Source: an endosymbiont of Lamellibrachia barhami
Lineage (GTDB): Bacteria > Pseudomonadota > Gammaproteobacteria > Chromatiales > Chromatiaceae
DNA: 34,761 nucleotides
NCBI RefSeq assembly: GCF_011947365.2
Contig: NZ_JAAVSH020000001.1
Coordinates: forward strand, 1,843,020 to 1,877,780
Direction of reading: 5' to 3'
In this document: positions 16,483 to 26,198 of the stretch, piece by piece
Layout of the letters: every line of letters begins with the position of its first letter
Position numbering within the stretch: the first letter of the stretch is position 1
Position numbers and translations under genes: made by a program
Notes under the pieces: model-generated
Seen by the model: only the letters and a program-made list of their open reading frames with translations
Told to the model about the DNA's origin: nothing
The model's database searches: none

Positions 16483-17009
16483 TCCCACTCCCGGACGTCA
16501 AACTCCGGCTGCTGCCTGGCTTCCAAATCAACGATCCGCAGCTCCAGCAACTTGGGGCTGACCCCCTTGGAAAAATTGAGGCTGGTGGCGCGACGATAGT
16601 CACGACCGGCAGGACCGATGCCGGTAAAGAAAGCAACCAGCTCATGCTCACCGCTCTTCAGATTGCCGAGAAAGAGCCGCTGCACCCCGCCACGGCGTAG
16701 CGCCGCCAGTTCCCGCTCGGTGTAGAGGTGGTTGGCCAACGCCTTGTCATCGATCTTCAACTGCACAGAGTCAAGGGTGAAGAACTCACCCAGGTCGAGA
16801 GAGAGGAAGACCGAGACCTGGGTGTGGCCGGGAAAAAGCAACTCTTCCTCCAACAAAAAGAGATCCCGGTTTAGCGCCACCACTGCCTTCTTCAGCGACC
16901 GCACCTGGCTCTGCAGGTCGGCGGGTTCGTCTGCCTGAGACTGGCCCACGATGGACAGGGACAGCAGCAGGGCTGACAACTGGAGGATTTTCGACAGTCT
17001 GGTTTTCAT
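16479..17009 (-). CDS. Secreted protein with N-terminal coiled coil, function unknown
   Basis: 176 residues with signal peptide (about 1-26, ending S-Q-A). Residues about 30-58 form a heptad-like coiled coil (LQSQVRSLKKAVVALNRDL); the remainder looks like a small beta domain (TQVSVFLSLDLGEFFTLDSV, GEHELVAFFTGIGPAGRDYR). Family not recognised. The ATG overlaps the preceding stop as TGATG, and its own 3' end overlaps the TPR gene by 3-10 bases, so it is translated in step with them. Periplasmic partner of the neighbouring scaffold proteins, by context. Confidence 0.75.
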   Translation of the reverse strand: MKTRLSKILQLSALLLSLSIVGQSQADEPADLQSQVRSLKKAVVALNRDLFLLEEELLFPGHTQVSVFLSLDLGEFFTLDSVQLKIDDKALANHLYTERELAALRRGGVQRLFLGNLKSGEHELVAFFTGIGPAGRDYRRATSLNFSKGVSPKLLELRIVDLEARQQPEFDVREWE

Positions 17010-18595
17010 CAGAGCGTTCCATTGACGATGGGTTGGAAGGCAGTGAGCTGGTCAAGCATCGTCGCGTTGCCCAGTCCGTGGCCGGGAAACCGTCCGCTGA
17101 AATCACCCTGTTCCCCATGCAGTGCCATGTAGTTGAGCACCACTGTTTCCACCAGCAGATTGACGTTGTTGGCTGCGGGGGCGGCGCTGGTCTCCACCGA
17201 ACCGTCGCCGCGAAAGAAACCGATCTGCTGGTGCTGCGCCTGCTGTTCCAGGGTGGCGCCGAGCAACCCGGGACGGCCCGCCGGATTGTAGACCAGGAAG
17301 CAGGAGGCTGCGGTTGAACCATTGTCGCCGGTCCAGACCCCTTTTCCTCGCCCCTCAATGGAGTTGTCCACCGCACCGTTACTGGCCACTGAACCGTCAC
17401 TGAAAACGTAGAGCATCAATGGCACCCCTAGCCGCGCTGCATACTCCAGGCAGGCGCCCATGCAGCGTCCGGCGCGCAGATCACGGATCTCCCCCACCGA
17501 CCGGTTGCCGGTGTGATAGTCAAAGCCACCCATGGTGATGGTGCCGGCGCCTGCATAACCGTTGAGCACCAGCTTCATCACCGAAGCGGTCTTGCGGAAT
17601 TCGCTCTCCCCGTCGTACTCCGCCTGGCTGAATATCGGCCCGATGATGTCTGGATCCAGGGAGGGGTTGAGGGCGGCGGGGTCACCGTAACGGTCCACCA
17701 GGTCGGCACTCTTCACATAACCACAGCGCACCAGTTCCTTGATCACTGCGTCACTGCTGATACGGGTATCCACCCGATCCAATCGCATGTCACTGATGCG
17801 CTGGATCGACTCCATCACCGCCACCGCATCCCCCTGGCTGAGCAGCCCTACCAGTTTGCCGGTGTCCACCAGCCCGGTGACATCACTGGGGCGATCGACC
17901 TTGGTGGGACGCAGGCTGGGGTCGATCATTCCTGATGGCGCCACCGAATTGCCGCCCGACTCGGAATTGCGTGAGCCGATCAGGGTCAACAGCTCACCGT
18001 CGGCGCCTGCGCGGTTGATGCCGTACATCGGGTTGTGGGGGTTGTTGCCGGTATCGTTGTCGGAACGCGCCGGGATCACCGCACCGTTGATGTTGGCGGC
18101 GGTGGCGGGAGAGACCCGCTCCAGGATACCGCGCAGAAAGGCGCTGTCGGAGTGAAAACCAAGCCCAAGATCACTGTTGGTGAAATCACCGGATGCCGAC
18201 TGGGGGTTGGCCAGCGGCGGGATCATATCGCCTGGCAGGCCGAGGCGGCTATATCCGGCGGTCGTGAGAAAATCGAGTTGCCCCCCCTGCCCACCCACCA
18301 GCACGTTGGAACCCGCAATATTAGCGCCACCGGCCAGGTCGAAACAGATGAAGGGAATCTTGCCGGCCCCCTGAACAGCAATGCCGCAGGACTGTTTCAG
18401 GGTCTCCAGATCACTGGAGAGGGCAGCACTGGCCTGGCGTGGATTGGCGAACAGTCCGAACAGTGTGGGCGCGGTCACCGCGCCAAGCCCGGCGGCCAGC
18501 CCCTGGCGGATGAAATCACGCCGGCTGACGGGGCGCGGATGGTCCGGGTAGAGCAGTGGCGTGTCCGGGGAGAGGTTTCTGACTCGTCGTTTCAT
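17009..18595 (-). CDS. Tat-exported DUF1501-like protein
   Basis: About 528 residues. A twin-arginine signal is clear: SRRDFIRQG at 24-32 followed by a hydrophobic stretch, so the protein is folded, perhaps with a cofactor, before export. The body has the feel of the DUF1501 (sulfatase-like fold) family: FDLAGGANIAG near the N-terminus, GGFDYHTG in the middle, and a late VFSDGSVASNG..GKGVWTGDNG...G segment. This match is by eye and is not strong. In Planctomycetes and Myxococcota, DUF1501/DUF1552 genes pair with large cytochrome genes, as happens here with the two upstream haem proteins. ATG at 18595 is preferred over the adjoining GTG. Confidence 0.72.
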   Translation of the reverse strand: MKRRVRNLSPDTPLLYPDHPRPVSRRDFIRQGLAAGLGAVTAPTLFGLFANPRQASAALSSDLETLKQSCGIAVQGAGKIPFICFDLAGGANIAGSNVLVGGQGGQLDFLTTAGYSRLGLPGDMIPPLANPQSASGDFTNSDLGLGFHSDSAFLRGILERVSPATAANINGAVIPARSDNDTGNNPHNPMYGINRAGADGELLTLIGSRNSESGGNSVAPSGMIDPSLRPTKVDRPSDVTGLVDTGKLVGLLSQGDAVAVMESIQRISDMRLDRVDTRISSDAVIKELVRCGYVKSADLVDRYGDPAALNPSLDPDIIGPIFSQAEYDGESEFRKTASVMKLVLNGYAGAGTITMGGFDYHTGNRSVGEIRDLRAGRCMGACLEYAARLGVPLMLYVFSDGSVASNGAVDNSIEGRGKGVWTGDNGSTAASCFLVYNPAGRPGLLGATLEQQAQHQQIGFFRGDGSVETSAAPAANNVNLLVETVVLNYMALHGEQGDFSGRFPGHGLGNATMLDQLTAFQPIVNGTL

Positions 18596-18609
18596 CACTT
18601 TAATCCGTC

Positions 18610-21069
18610 TTATTGCAACAGCAGAACTGCACTGCCGAGCAGCGCGGCGCAGTTGGCTTTGACCACCACACCGGTGCGACCCGGTTCACAACCGGCACCA
18701 CAGGCGATCAGCAGGTCTGTGAGTTGATTCAACTCAGTGCGCACATCTGTCTCACTGGGCTGATCTGCCAGGCCTCCGCCCAGCATCCGTGTCATCAAAG
18801 GATCAAGCATCAAGTCACGGCTGGTGGTAAAGGCGCTCTGCGGCTCGCTGTCGAAGGGGAAGCCGGGGAAGTAGCCGCTGCGCAAGACAGGGTCGTCCAC
18901 CAAAGCATTGCAGTATTCGATCGCCAACTGCGACACCGCCACCTGATGGGCGGAGAGGAAACCCCCGATGGTCTCAATCGCCGGGAGTTGCTGTTTGACA
19001 CTCTCGAAGGTGGCGCTCACCTCCGGGCGGGTCGAACTGACACCGGTCAGCGCTGACATGCTGGCGTTGATCTCATCAAAAGTGCGCAGCCCAATCACCG
19101 ATTGCGGCTCGCCATCAGCAGGAGGTGGTGGGGCCAGCGGCAGCGGTTCCGTATAGACGTTACTCTGGCTGCCAAGCTGTTCGAAACTGAGGAAGAATTC
19201 ATCCCCCGCCACGCCCAACTCACTGGCGATCGCCGTTCCAAGTGGCGACAGCAGTTGGCCCTGTTCGGCCGAATAGGCGCTGCCGCCAAGGGTGAGATCG
19301 AGATTGTCGTAGGCCTGGCCCACCTCCACCTCGCGACCGTTCATACCGAGGCGCATACCGACTAGGGGGAGACCCGTGGGTTGCACACCCGCATCCAAAC
19401 TGATGAACCGGGGCTGGTTGAAGAGATAGCTGTAGCTATCGTACTGGGTGACTTCAAACAGGATGTAGCTCTCCGGCAAACCCACCAATTCACTCACGCT
19501 GAACAGCAGGAAGTACTTCTCCCCCACGCCGGCCACCAGGTTACGGTCGATCTGTTCAGGTGTCAGGGCGCGATTGTGGATTGCCAGCATTCGAAGTTTG
19601 CCCTGCCAGGGACGGTTTCCCGAAACCTCGTTACCCAGCACCAGGGCGAAGGTGTCATCCCAATCGTTCAGATTGCCACCCGGAACCGGGTCGAGATCAT
19701 CGGTGAAGCGGCCATTGACGTAGATGCTACGACCATTGACCGGGTCGAAGGTAACTACCACATGCTGCTGAGTGGCCTGCAGGCGTTCATCCGCATCGGC
19801 GGTGGATAGCGCAGGTTCACCATTCGCTCCGGTCTGGTTGGAACGCTGCAGAAAGTCGTAGTTATAGCGGGTCTGGCCCAGGGTGAAGTTGCGGATATCT
19901 GTGCCGCCGGAATAACTGACAATACGAGCCGGCCCCTCCTGAGTCACATTGGCCGGCACCACCCAGGCCTCGATGGTGTATTCACCAGTGGCCTGAATCA
20001 GCTCATTCAGCTTGCTGCTGGCGCCAGTGGAACCCTGCGCCTTGCCGCCGCTGAATTCGAGTCCCCAGCCACCGACCCAGGCCACTTCGCCACTGAGGGT
20101 CAGATTGAGTCCCGGCTCCACACCGCTGGTGTCGAAGGCGATATCGCCTTCACCGGCCTTGAATTCATACAGGGCGATCTGATTGGTCTCGTGACGGCTG
20201 CCGCCGCTGGCGATCACCCCGTCGGCCAGGTTGAGGGCCTTGCTCAACACCAGCGCGGGATCAACCGGTGAGATCGGTACCTGGGCGGCAAAGGCGGCCA
20301 CCTGGGCCTCCATGTCATCCGCATCCGCCAGGCATTCGCCGCTCCAACAGTTGTGAAACTCAGTACGCAACCGTACCACCAGGCGCGATGCCTCCGGCCG
20401 GTTCAGATCGAGCTTGGAAGCCACTGCCGCGTAGGCCACCGCCACATCGGGACCGGCAAAGTACGGGGCCTCTGGGGTGACGGCATTTTCGTTATGACAC
20501 TCGGCACAGTGGCTGGTGAGCAGTGGATAGACAGTGACGGAGAAAAGACCGAAATCGTCCGGCAGGAAACGCGAGTCGCCCACTTCCTTGATCGGCGGGG
20601 CCTTGAGTTCGATCTGACGGCCGCCACCAATACCGCTGCTGTTGGCCCAGGCTTCGATATAGGCAGTGATAGTGTCTGCGCAGGCAATATCACTGGCAAG
20701 CCAGCAATTGTGCCCACCGCCTGTCTTGGTCACCAGACGTGAATCACCGGGGCTGACCAGATCGACCTGCGAATTGGCCGCATTGTAGGCCAGATTGACA
20801 TCATCGTTGCGCGCAAACAGGGGCGACTGACCCCCTTCACCATGGCAGTTACCGCAACGGCTGGTGGAGCGCAGATTCTCCCACAGACTGATCCGAAACG
20901 CCTGGACATCACTGGTACGTGCCGCCGGTCCCTTGTAGCTGCTCTCCTCCTGAGCACTGGTGGACGGGATCTCGCTGGTGCTGACACCCTCCATGCAGCC
21001 ATTCAACGACACAGCGGCGAGTAGCCATAACCCGCCAATCAACGCCATTCTCTGTTTAGCGCCTATCAT
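18610..21069 (-). CDS. LamG-domain lipoprotein with two c-type haem motifs
   Basis: About 819 residues. ATG at 21069 is chosen for its GAGG six bases upstream and compact lipoprotein signal (lipobox S-L-N-G-C, Cys25); starts at 21081 or 21102 are possible. CGNCH (Cys72) and CAECH (Cys188) are CxxCH haem c attachment sites, each followed by a second Cys pair (HNCW...C). A LamG/concanavalin-like domain spans about residues 300-490 (YTIEAWVVPANV, HVVVTFDPVNGRSIYVNG, WQGKLRMLAIHNRALTPEQI), a fold that often binds glycans. The C-terminal third is unassigned. Likely an outer-membrane-anchored electron carrier with a binding module. The next gene starts 15 bases later. Confidence 0.84.
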   Translation of the reverse strand: MIGAKQRMALIGGLWLLAAVSLNGCMEGVSTSEIPSTSAQEESSYKGPAARTSDVQAFRISLWENLRSTSRCGNCHGEGGQSPLFARNDDVNLAYNAANSQVDLVSPGDSRLVTKTGGGHNCWLASDIACADTITAYIEAWANSSGIGGGRQIELKAPPIKEVGDSRFLPDDFGLFSVTVYPLLTSHCAECHNENAVTPEAPYFAGPDVAVAYAAVASKLDLNRPEASRLVVRLRTEFHNCWSGECLADADDMEAQVAAFAAQVPISPVDPALVLSKALNLADGVIASGGSRHETNQIALYEFKAGEGDIAFDTSGVEPGLNLTLSGEVAWVGGWGLEFSGGKAQGSTGASSKLNELIQATGEYTIEAWVVPANVTQEGPARIVSYSGGTDIRNFTLGQTRYNYDFLQRSNQTGANGEPALSTADADERLQATQQHVVVTFDPVNGRSIYVNGRFTDDLDPVPGGNLNDWDDTFALVLGNEVSGNRPWQGKLRMLAIHNRALTPEQIDRNLVAGVGEKYFLLFSVSELVGLPESYILFEVTQYDSYSYLFNQPRFISLDAGVQPTGLPLVGMRLGMNGREVEVGQAYDNLDLTLGGSAYSAEQGQLLSPLGTAIASELGVAGDEFFLSFEQLGSQSNVYTEPLPLAPPPPADGEPQSVIGLRTFDEINASMSALTGVSSTRPEVSATFESVKQQLPAIETIGGFLSAHQVAVSQLAIEYCNALVDDPVLRSGYFPGFPFDSEPQSAFTTSRDLMLDPLMTRMLGGGLADQPSETDVRTELNQLTDLLIACGAGCEPGRTGVVVKANCAALLGSAVLLLQ

Positions 21070-21105
21070 CTTTAGCCTCATATCTTCGCTGACCACCCGC
21101 ACCGC

Positions 21106-22290
21106 TCAATCACCCCGGCAATAGACCGCCGATTCGGCGAACAGTCGTTTCAGACTGTAGTTATCGGACTTGAAGGAAGCGCTCATGGTTTCGACCTGGG
21201 AAAAATCGGCGGCGTCCACCGGCTCCCGCAGGCAGACGCTCTTGAAGACCTTTTTTGCCTGACAGCTGGCGAATGCCTGGCTGTTGGCCAGTTCCACACC
21301 CATGGATTTGGCACCGTTGCCACCACCGGGCAGAACCGGATCCCAGCCAAGCAGGGCATTGGGTCCCGTGCGCCAGTAGTTGTCCCAGCGATCATCGGTC
21401 GTCACATAGCCATATTTGAAGTTATCGGCATTGATCAGGTACTTGGCTTGTACCACTCCCGGCGTATAGACGAGGCGACCTGCGCTTTCATCGAAGTCGT
21501 AGTAGGCATAGGCCTGGACCAGTGGATCCATGCCGGTGTGACAACCGATGCAGTTGTTGAGAAAGAGCCGGCTGTCGCCGCCTGGACTGCGGGGAATATC
21601 CTGACGGATGCGGTCAGCGGAGCGGGTGGTATCCTTGATCTGTTCCAGGTCGACACACAGATGATTCAACAGGGTGAATCGGTACATGGATCTGTTGGTA
21701 CCGGCGGAAAAGAATGCCCTGGCCGCCTGCCGGGTGGTCACGATTCCGGCCGTGGCGGAGACCGGCAAACCACCGGCCAGCGACTGCTGTGTCGCCACCA
21801 GTCCTGCCTTGAGATCGATTCCGCGCTGCTCCAGCGCCTCATAGTGATCATTGTTTGCAGACGAATAGCCGGGCAGGCCCAAGGCCGGATCACCGATATA
21901 GAGCAGATCCGCTGACAACAGTTGGTTGAAGGGCACCTCATCGCGCACCATGCCGATCACTGTGGCGGTGTAGTCGTTGAGCGGCACGAAGCCGCTCTGC
22001 TCCTCATTGCTCCAGGGAGCGGCAAAATTCTTCAGGGTCACGTTGTAGAAAGCCGGGTTCTCCATGGCGATATAGGCCGCAGCAACCGGGTCGTTGTTGA
22101 CGTTTATCTCCGTCTCCATTTGGTCCAACACCAACTGACTCGGCGGCACCCCCGCAATGCGATCGTGCATCCGCCGGGCCTGTTCCTTTGCACCCGCCAA
22201 CAATGGGTGGGAGATAACGAGGAATAGAACCAGACAGCCCAGCATCAGTGCATCACTGACCGACAATCCCCTCCTTATATGTAGACCCAT
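21106..22290 (-). CDS. Membrane-anchored or secreted c-type cytochrome related to DUF1588/DUF1592 proteins
   Basis: About 394 residues. ATG at 22290 is chosen over a GTG at 22302 because of the AAGGTGAGG just upstream. N-terminal hydrophobic segment (LMLGCLVLFLVISHPLLAGA) acts as signal or anchor. One haem c motif, CIGCH at Cys247, in the context NNCIGCHTGMDPL, which is like the DUF1588 pattern of a CxxCH followed by DPL. Preceded by TTRQAARAFFSAGTNRSMYRFTLLNHLC. It is the first gene of the leftward operon, so it is transcribed from the 22.3-22.8 kb intergenic region. Probable periplasmic electron transfer; partner unknown. Confidence 0.75.
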   Translation of the reverse strand: MGLHIRRGLSVSDALMLGCLVLFLVISHPLLAGAKEQARRMHDRIAGVPPSQLVLDQMETEINVNNDPVAAAYIAMENPAFYNVTLKNFAAPWSNEEQSGFVPLNDYTATVIGMVRDEVPFNQLLSADLLYIGDPALGLPGYSSANNDHYEALEQRGIDLKAGLVATQQSLAGGLPVSATAGIVTTRQAARAFFSAGTNRSMYRFTLLNHLCVDLEQIKDTTRSADRIRQDIPRSPGGDSRLFLNNCIGCHTGMDPLVQAYAYYDFDESAGRLVYTPGVVQAKYLINADNFKYGYVTTDDRWDNYWRTGPNALLGWDPVLPGGGNGAKSMGVELANSQAFASCQAKKVFKSVCLREPVDAADFSQVETMSASFKSDNYSLKRLFAESAVYCRGD

Positions 22291-22809
22291 TTTTATCCTC
22301 ACCTTGTATATATATCGAATGCCTTACGATAAAAATTTATTCTGCGCAATAAACGGAACTGCTTTTTATTATTCAAGCCAACCACATTGGCCAGTGATAT
22401 TTTTCGATTAACACATACTCTGCTTACCGAATTAATATTTTCATTCACCCAATGTTTTTACTGGCAGATATTTATTATTATCAATTAAGTCTGAAGCACT
22501 CTTAATCTTCAGAATAAGACCTGGAAAATATCTCTTGAACTAAATAATGCAGGCATGGATGAGTTGTTTCTGTGACTTGGATACAAATCCCACCACACCC
22601 AATGTGACCACCTTTGCAGTTTTTATACGGCTCTCCCATTCATAATGAACTCACTTGGTTGAGCACGAATAAAAAGAGACGAATGCAAAAAACAAAGCAC
22701 TGGCAAATCTTTGTTACCAACCCGGAAAAATATTTCGTTTGACATTTTTCTGCTCAACAGATCGGACCAATTCTTTAATTTAATAATGGATTATGGAGAT
22801 CATCGACTG
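22291..22809. other. Divergent AT-rich intergenic region with no gene
   Basis: 519 bases between the first genes of the two divergent arms; markedly more AT-rich than the flanks. Must hold promoters for both. A TTGACA at about 22740 on the plus strand has no good -10 partner, so no promoter is called. A small CTGAAG/CTTCAG dyad lies at 22491-22512. In-frame starts upstream of the rightward gene (22711, 22786) exist but have no ribosome site. Confidence 0.5.
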
Positions 22810-25440
22810 ATGTTCTTGTTTACTTTTCTTAAGAAACATCCGACGGCATGCCGATATCTTTCCGGCATCCTGACTCCAATCTTATTGGTTGCCTGCGGTG
22901 GAGCCGAGCAGACAGCAGACCCTGTGGTAGTGGACCACCCGGTTGCCTATGTAAAACGTCCTGTCACCGGTATCGAACAGGAGGACATGCGCCGCCTGAT
23001 CACCTTCAATGCCGGCGCCGATCTCTACCTGCGCGAGCGCGCATCACCCAGCGCAGATGAGCGCAATCTCACTCGTCAGCTCACTGGCGGGAAGGGGGAC
23101 GTTCGGGATCTGCAGGTCTCCTATGATGGCGAGCGACTGCTGTTCTCACTTCGTCTGCCTCTGATCGAAGGTCTGGATGAGGCGGACCAGCCGAGCTGGA
23201 ACATCTGGGAGTACCACCATGCCGACAATAGTCTGCGCCGCGTCATTATCTCCAATACCCATGCAGAAGCGGGCCATGACATCGCCCCCCACTACCTGCC
23301 GGACGGCCGGATCCTGTTCAGTTCCAGCCGGCAGAAAAGTGCCAGGGCGCTGCTGCTGGACGAAGGCAAACCACAGTACGCCGCGATCAACGAATCCGGC
23401 CAGGAGCCCATATTCGTGCTGCATGTGATGCAGGCAGACGGCAGCGAAATCCAGCAGATATCCTTCAACCAGAGTCACGACCTGGATCCCACAGTGCTGA
23501 GCGACGGACGGGTGGTGTTTAGCCGCTGGGAACGCAGTGGAAACGAGGCAATCGACCTCTATCAGATGAATCCTGACGGCACTAATCTGCAGCTTCTCTA
23601 TGGCGCAGACAGCCACGCCACGGGAACTGATGGGGCAGCAGTGCAGTTCCTGCGCCCCCGCGAACTGCCTGACGGCGGCTTGCTGACCCTGTTGCGACCC
23701 TTCAACAACCTGGATGGTGGCGATCTGGTGCGGATCGATATCGATAATTTTGTCGATCACAACCGTCCGCTCAGCGGCGGCGAAACCCTGCCGGGCACAG
23801 CTCAACCGCCAGCCACGGTAAACCTGGTGCGCACCGATAGCGCCCCTTCCACCGGCGGTCGCTATCGTGACGCTTTTCCGCTCCGGGACGGCACAGACCG
23901 GCTGCTGCTGAGCTGGAGTCAGTGCCGCCTGCGGATCGAGAGTCTCACCCTGCCCTGTACAGAGGAAAATCTTGCCGACCCCCGCGCAGTGGAAGCCCCC
24001 CCACTCTACGGCATCTACGTCTATGACCCGGACGAGACAACGCAGATGCCAGTACTCAGCCCCACCGACGGAGTGGTCTACGAAGAGGTGGTGGCGTTAC
24101 AGGCGCGCAACGCCCCCGCCATAATCTTTGACAATATCCCCGACATTCTGCTGGCGGAAGAGGGCGTAGGGCTGCTGCAGATCCGCAGCGTTTACGATCT
24201 GGACGGCCAGGACACCGCCGTTCCCGACCTGGCCACTCTGGCGGATCCGGCGCTGACCACAGCCGATCAGCGTCCACTGCGTTTCCTGCGTCTGTTCAAA
24301 CCGGTGGCACTCCCCCCCGACGATCTGTTGGATATACCCGGCAGCGCCTTCGGTCGCAACCGAAGCCTGGGAATGCGCGAGATCCTCGGTTACGCCCCCA
24401 TCGAACCCGACGGCTCGGTGAATATCAAGGTTCCGGCCGACACCCCCTTCAGCTTCAGCCTGCTCGACCGGAACGGGCGGCGGATCGGCGATCGCCATGA
24501 CCACTGGCTGCATCTGCGTCCCGGCGAAACACTCACGTGCCACGGCTGTCACGACCCGGCGGATACCGTACCTCACGGCCGCAAGGACGCCCTGCCGGTG
24601 GCAGTCAACGTCGGCGCCCTGGGTGACGGCCTGCCCTTTCCCAACAGCGATCCGGCGATTTGGGCCAACCAGGGCGAGACCATGGCCCAGGCCCGCGGCC
24701 GCATCAGCTGCCAGAGTGACTGTGCCGCCCTCAGTCCCAACGTCGATCTGCTGTTTGAGGATCACTGGACCGACCCGGTTGTGCGGGCAAAGGATCCCTC
24801 TTTCAGCTATAGTTACGCTGACCTGAACGCACCGGCTCCCACCACCGAATCCTGCCAGCAGAACTGGTCCCGTCTCTGCCGCACGGTGATCCACTATGAA
24901 CAACATATCCATCCTCTCTGGAATGTCCCGCGTCCGCTGCTCGACGCAAACGGCCAGCTGATCGAAGATCACCGCTGTAACCAGTGCCATGGAACCATCG
25001 ACGAAAACGGCGCCCTACAGGTTTCCGCCGGCCAGCTCGACCTGAGTGACGGCCCTTCGGACGCTCAATCCGACCATTTCAAGGCCTACCGGGAACTGCT
25101 CTTTTCCGACAATGTGCAGGAGATCATCAACGGTCTGTTGCTGGATCAGCTGGTACAGGACACCGACGGCGAGGGCAACCTCCTGTTTGAAACCGACGCA
25201 GACGGCAATCTTATCCTTGACGCCGACGGCCTGCCGATCCCGATAATGGTGCCGGTACGCGCCCCCGGACCCTCGATGCGGGCCGGTTCCTCACAGACCA
25301 GCTATTTTTTTGACCGCTTCACGATGGGCGGCTCCCACGAAGGTTATCTGAGCCCGGCCGAACTGCGGCTGTTGTCCGAATGGCTCGACATCGGTGCCCA
25401 ATATTGGAACAACCCCTTCGATATTCCCGTCGAAGATTGA
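22810..25440 (+). CDS. HzsA-related PD40 beta-propeller / c-type cytochrome lipoprotein
   Basis: 876 residues. The ATG at 22810 gives a lipoprotein signal (lipobox L-V-A-C, Cys29) and has GGAG 11 bases upstream. Residues about 70-330 contain PD40/TolB-like blades (VSYDGERLLFSLRLPL, YLPDGRILFSSSRQ, LSDGRVVFSRWERSG, MNPDGTNLQLLYG). Haem c motifs: CHGCH (Cys577) and CNQCH (Cys723). This arrangement matches the family named for the alpha subunit of hydrazine synthase, whose members in non-anammox bacteria have unknown function; hydrazine synthesis is not implied. First gene of the rightward arm; the next start is 6 bases after its stop. A probable extracytoplasmic redox protein working with the two cytochromes encoded divergently. 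Confidence 0.85.
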   Translation: MFLFTFLKKHPTACRYLSGILTPILLVACGGAEQTADPVVVDHPVAYVKRPVTGIEQEDMRRLITFNAGADLYLRERASPSADERNLTRQLTGGKGDVRDLQVSYDGERLLFSLRLPLIEGLDEADQPSWNIWEYHHADNSLRRVIISNTHAEAGHDIAPHYLPDGRILFSSSRQKSARALLLDEGKPQYAAINESGQEPIFVLHVMQADGSEIQQISFNQSHDLDPTVLSDGRVVFSRWERSGNEAIDLYQMNPDGTNLQLLYGADSHATGTDGAAVQFLRPRELPDGGLLTLLRPFNNLDGGDLVRIDIDNFVDHNRPLSGGETLPGTAQPPATVNLVRTDSAPSTGGRYRDAFPLRDGTDRLLLSWSQCRLRIESLTLPCTEENLADPRAVEAPPLYGIYVYDPDETTQMPVLSPTDGVVYEEVVALQARNAPAIIFDNIPDILLAEEGVGLLQIRSVYDLDGQDTAVPDLATLADPALTTADQRPLRFLRLFKPVALPPDDLLDIPGSAFGRNRSLGMREILGYAPIEPDGSVNIKVPADTPFSFSLLDRNGRRIGDRHDHWLHLRPGETLTCHGCHDPADTVPHGRKDALPVAVNVGALGDGLPFPNSDPAIWANQGETMAQARGRISCQSDCAALSPNVDLLFEDHWTDPVVRAKDPSFSYSYADLNAPAPTTESCQQNWSRLCRTVIHYEQHIHPLWNVPRPLLDANGQLIEDHRCNQCHGTIDENGALQVSAGQLDLSDGPSDAQSDHFKAYRELLFSDNVQEIINGLLLDQLVQDTDGEGNLLFETDADGNLILDADGLPIPIMVPVRAPGPSMRAGSSQTSYFFDRFTMGGSHEGYLSPAELRLLSEWLDIGAQYWNNPFDIPVED

Positions 25441-25445
25441 ACCCG

Positions 25446-26198
25446 ATGGCCGCTGCCCGCCCTCGCTTATTTCTGATCTACCTGCTTCCGCTCTGGCTGT
25501 TGAGTACGCTTGCAGCAGCGGAAGAGCGCTACCGGGAGGTGGAGATCAGCGCGCCCTACATTGAGTTGCAGACCGGCCCGGGACGCGCCTTTCCCGCTAT
25601 TCATGCCGTGGGGCGGGGCGAGCGGGTGGAGATCCTCAAACGCCGCACCGACTGGTTCAAGCTGCGTACCCACAAAGGCGTTGAGGGTTGGATCCATCTG
25701 GATCAGCTCAGTGGAAACCTCGACCATCAGGGCGAGCCGTTGCATCTGGATGCACCTCGACTGGACGACTTCAGCCGACGCCGCTGGGAAGCGGGCCTGC
25801 TGGGCGGATATTTTGAAGGCGCCGCCCTGCTCAGCACATACGGCGGCTTCGCCCTGTCACAGAATCTCAGTGCCGAGCTCGCCTTCTCCCACGCCTTGGG
25901 GGACGTCTCAAGCCAACTGATGGCAGACATAAATCTTGTTGCCCAGCCTTTTCCTGAGTGGAGAATCTCGCCCTTCTTCACCATCGGCACCGGCCTCATC
26001 CACACGCGGCCACGCAGCACCCTGGTGCAGAGTGAGGATCGCACTGACCAGACCGCCAACGTGGGACTCGGGGCGCGCTTCTACCTGGGACGCCGTTTCA
26101 TGTTGCGCGGTGAATACAAAAATCGACTGGTGTTCACCAGTCGTGATGACAACGAGGAGTACTCGGAATGGAAATTAGGTATCGCTTTCTTCTTCTGA
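25446..26198 (+). CDS. SH3-domain and outer-membrane beta-barrel protein
   Basis: 250 residues. Start at 25446, directly after the previous stop, gives a signal peptide (LFLIYLLPLWLLSTLAAA). Residues about 33-85 form a bacterial SH3 domain (YIELQTGPGRAFPAIHAV, VEGWIHLDQL), then residues about 112-250 form amphipathic beta strands typical of an eight-strand outer-membrane barrel and ending in an aromatic tail (WKLGIAFFF). The SH3 part likely contacts peptidoglycan or a periplasmic partner. Its 3' end overlaps the next barrel gene by 31 bases, so they are probably made as a pair. Confidence 0.84.
   Translation: MAAARPRLFLIYLLPLWLLSTLAAAEERYREVEISAPYIELQTGPGRAFPAIHAVGRGERVEILKRRTDWFKLRTHKGVEGWIHLDQLSGNLDHQGEPLHLDAPRLDDFSRRRWEAGLLGGYFEGAALLSTYGGFALSQNLSAELAFSHALGDVSSQLMADINLVAQPFPEWRISPFFTIGTGLIHTRPRSTLVQSEDRTDQTANVGLGARFYLGRRFMLRGEYKNRLVFTSRDDNEEYSEWKLGIAFFF

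Noticed and set aside
22735-22770. TTGACA as a promoter for the HzsA-related gene
   Set aside because: No -10 hexamer at 16-18 bases; too weak to call.
24097-24990. 297-codon open frame on the minus strand
   Set aside because: Antisense to the HzsA-related gene, whose haem motifs and lipoprotein signal show which strand is coding.
22810-25440. Hydrazine synthase / anammox metabolism
   Set aside because: Only a family resemblance of one subunit; no other hydrazine or anammox gene is present, and the surrounding genes look gammaproteobacterial.
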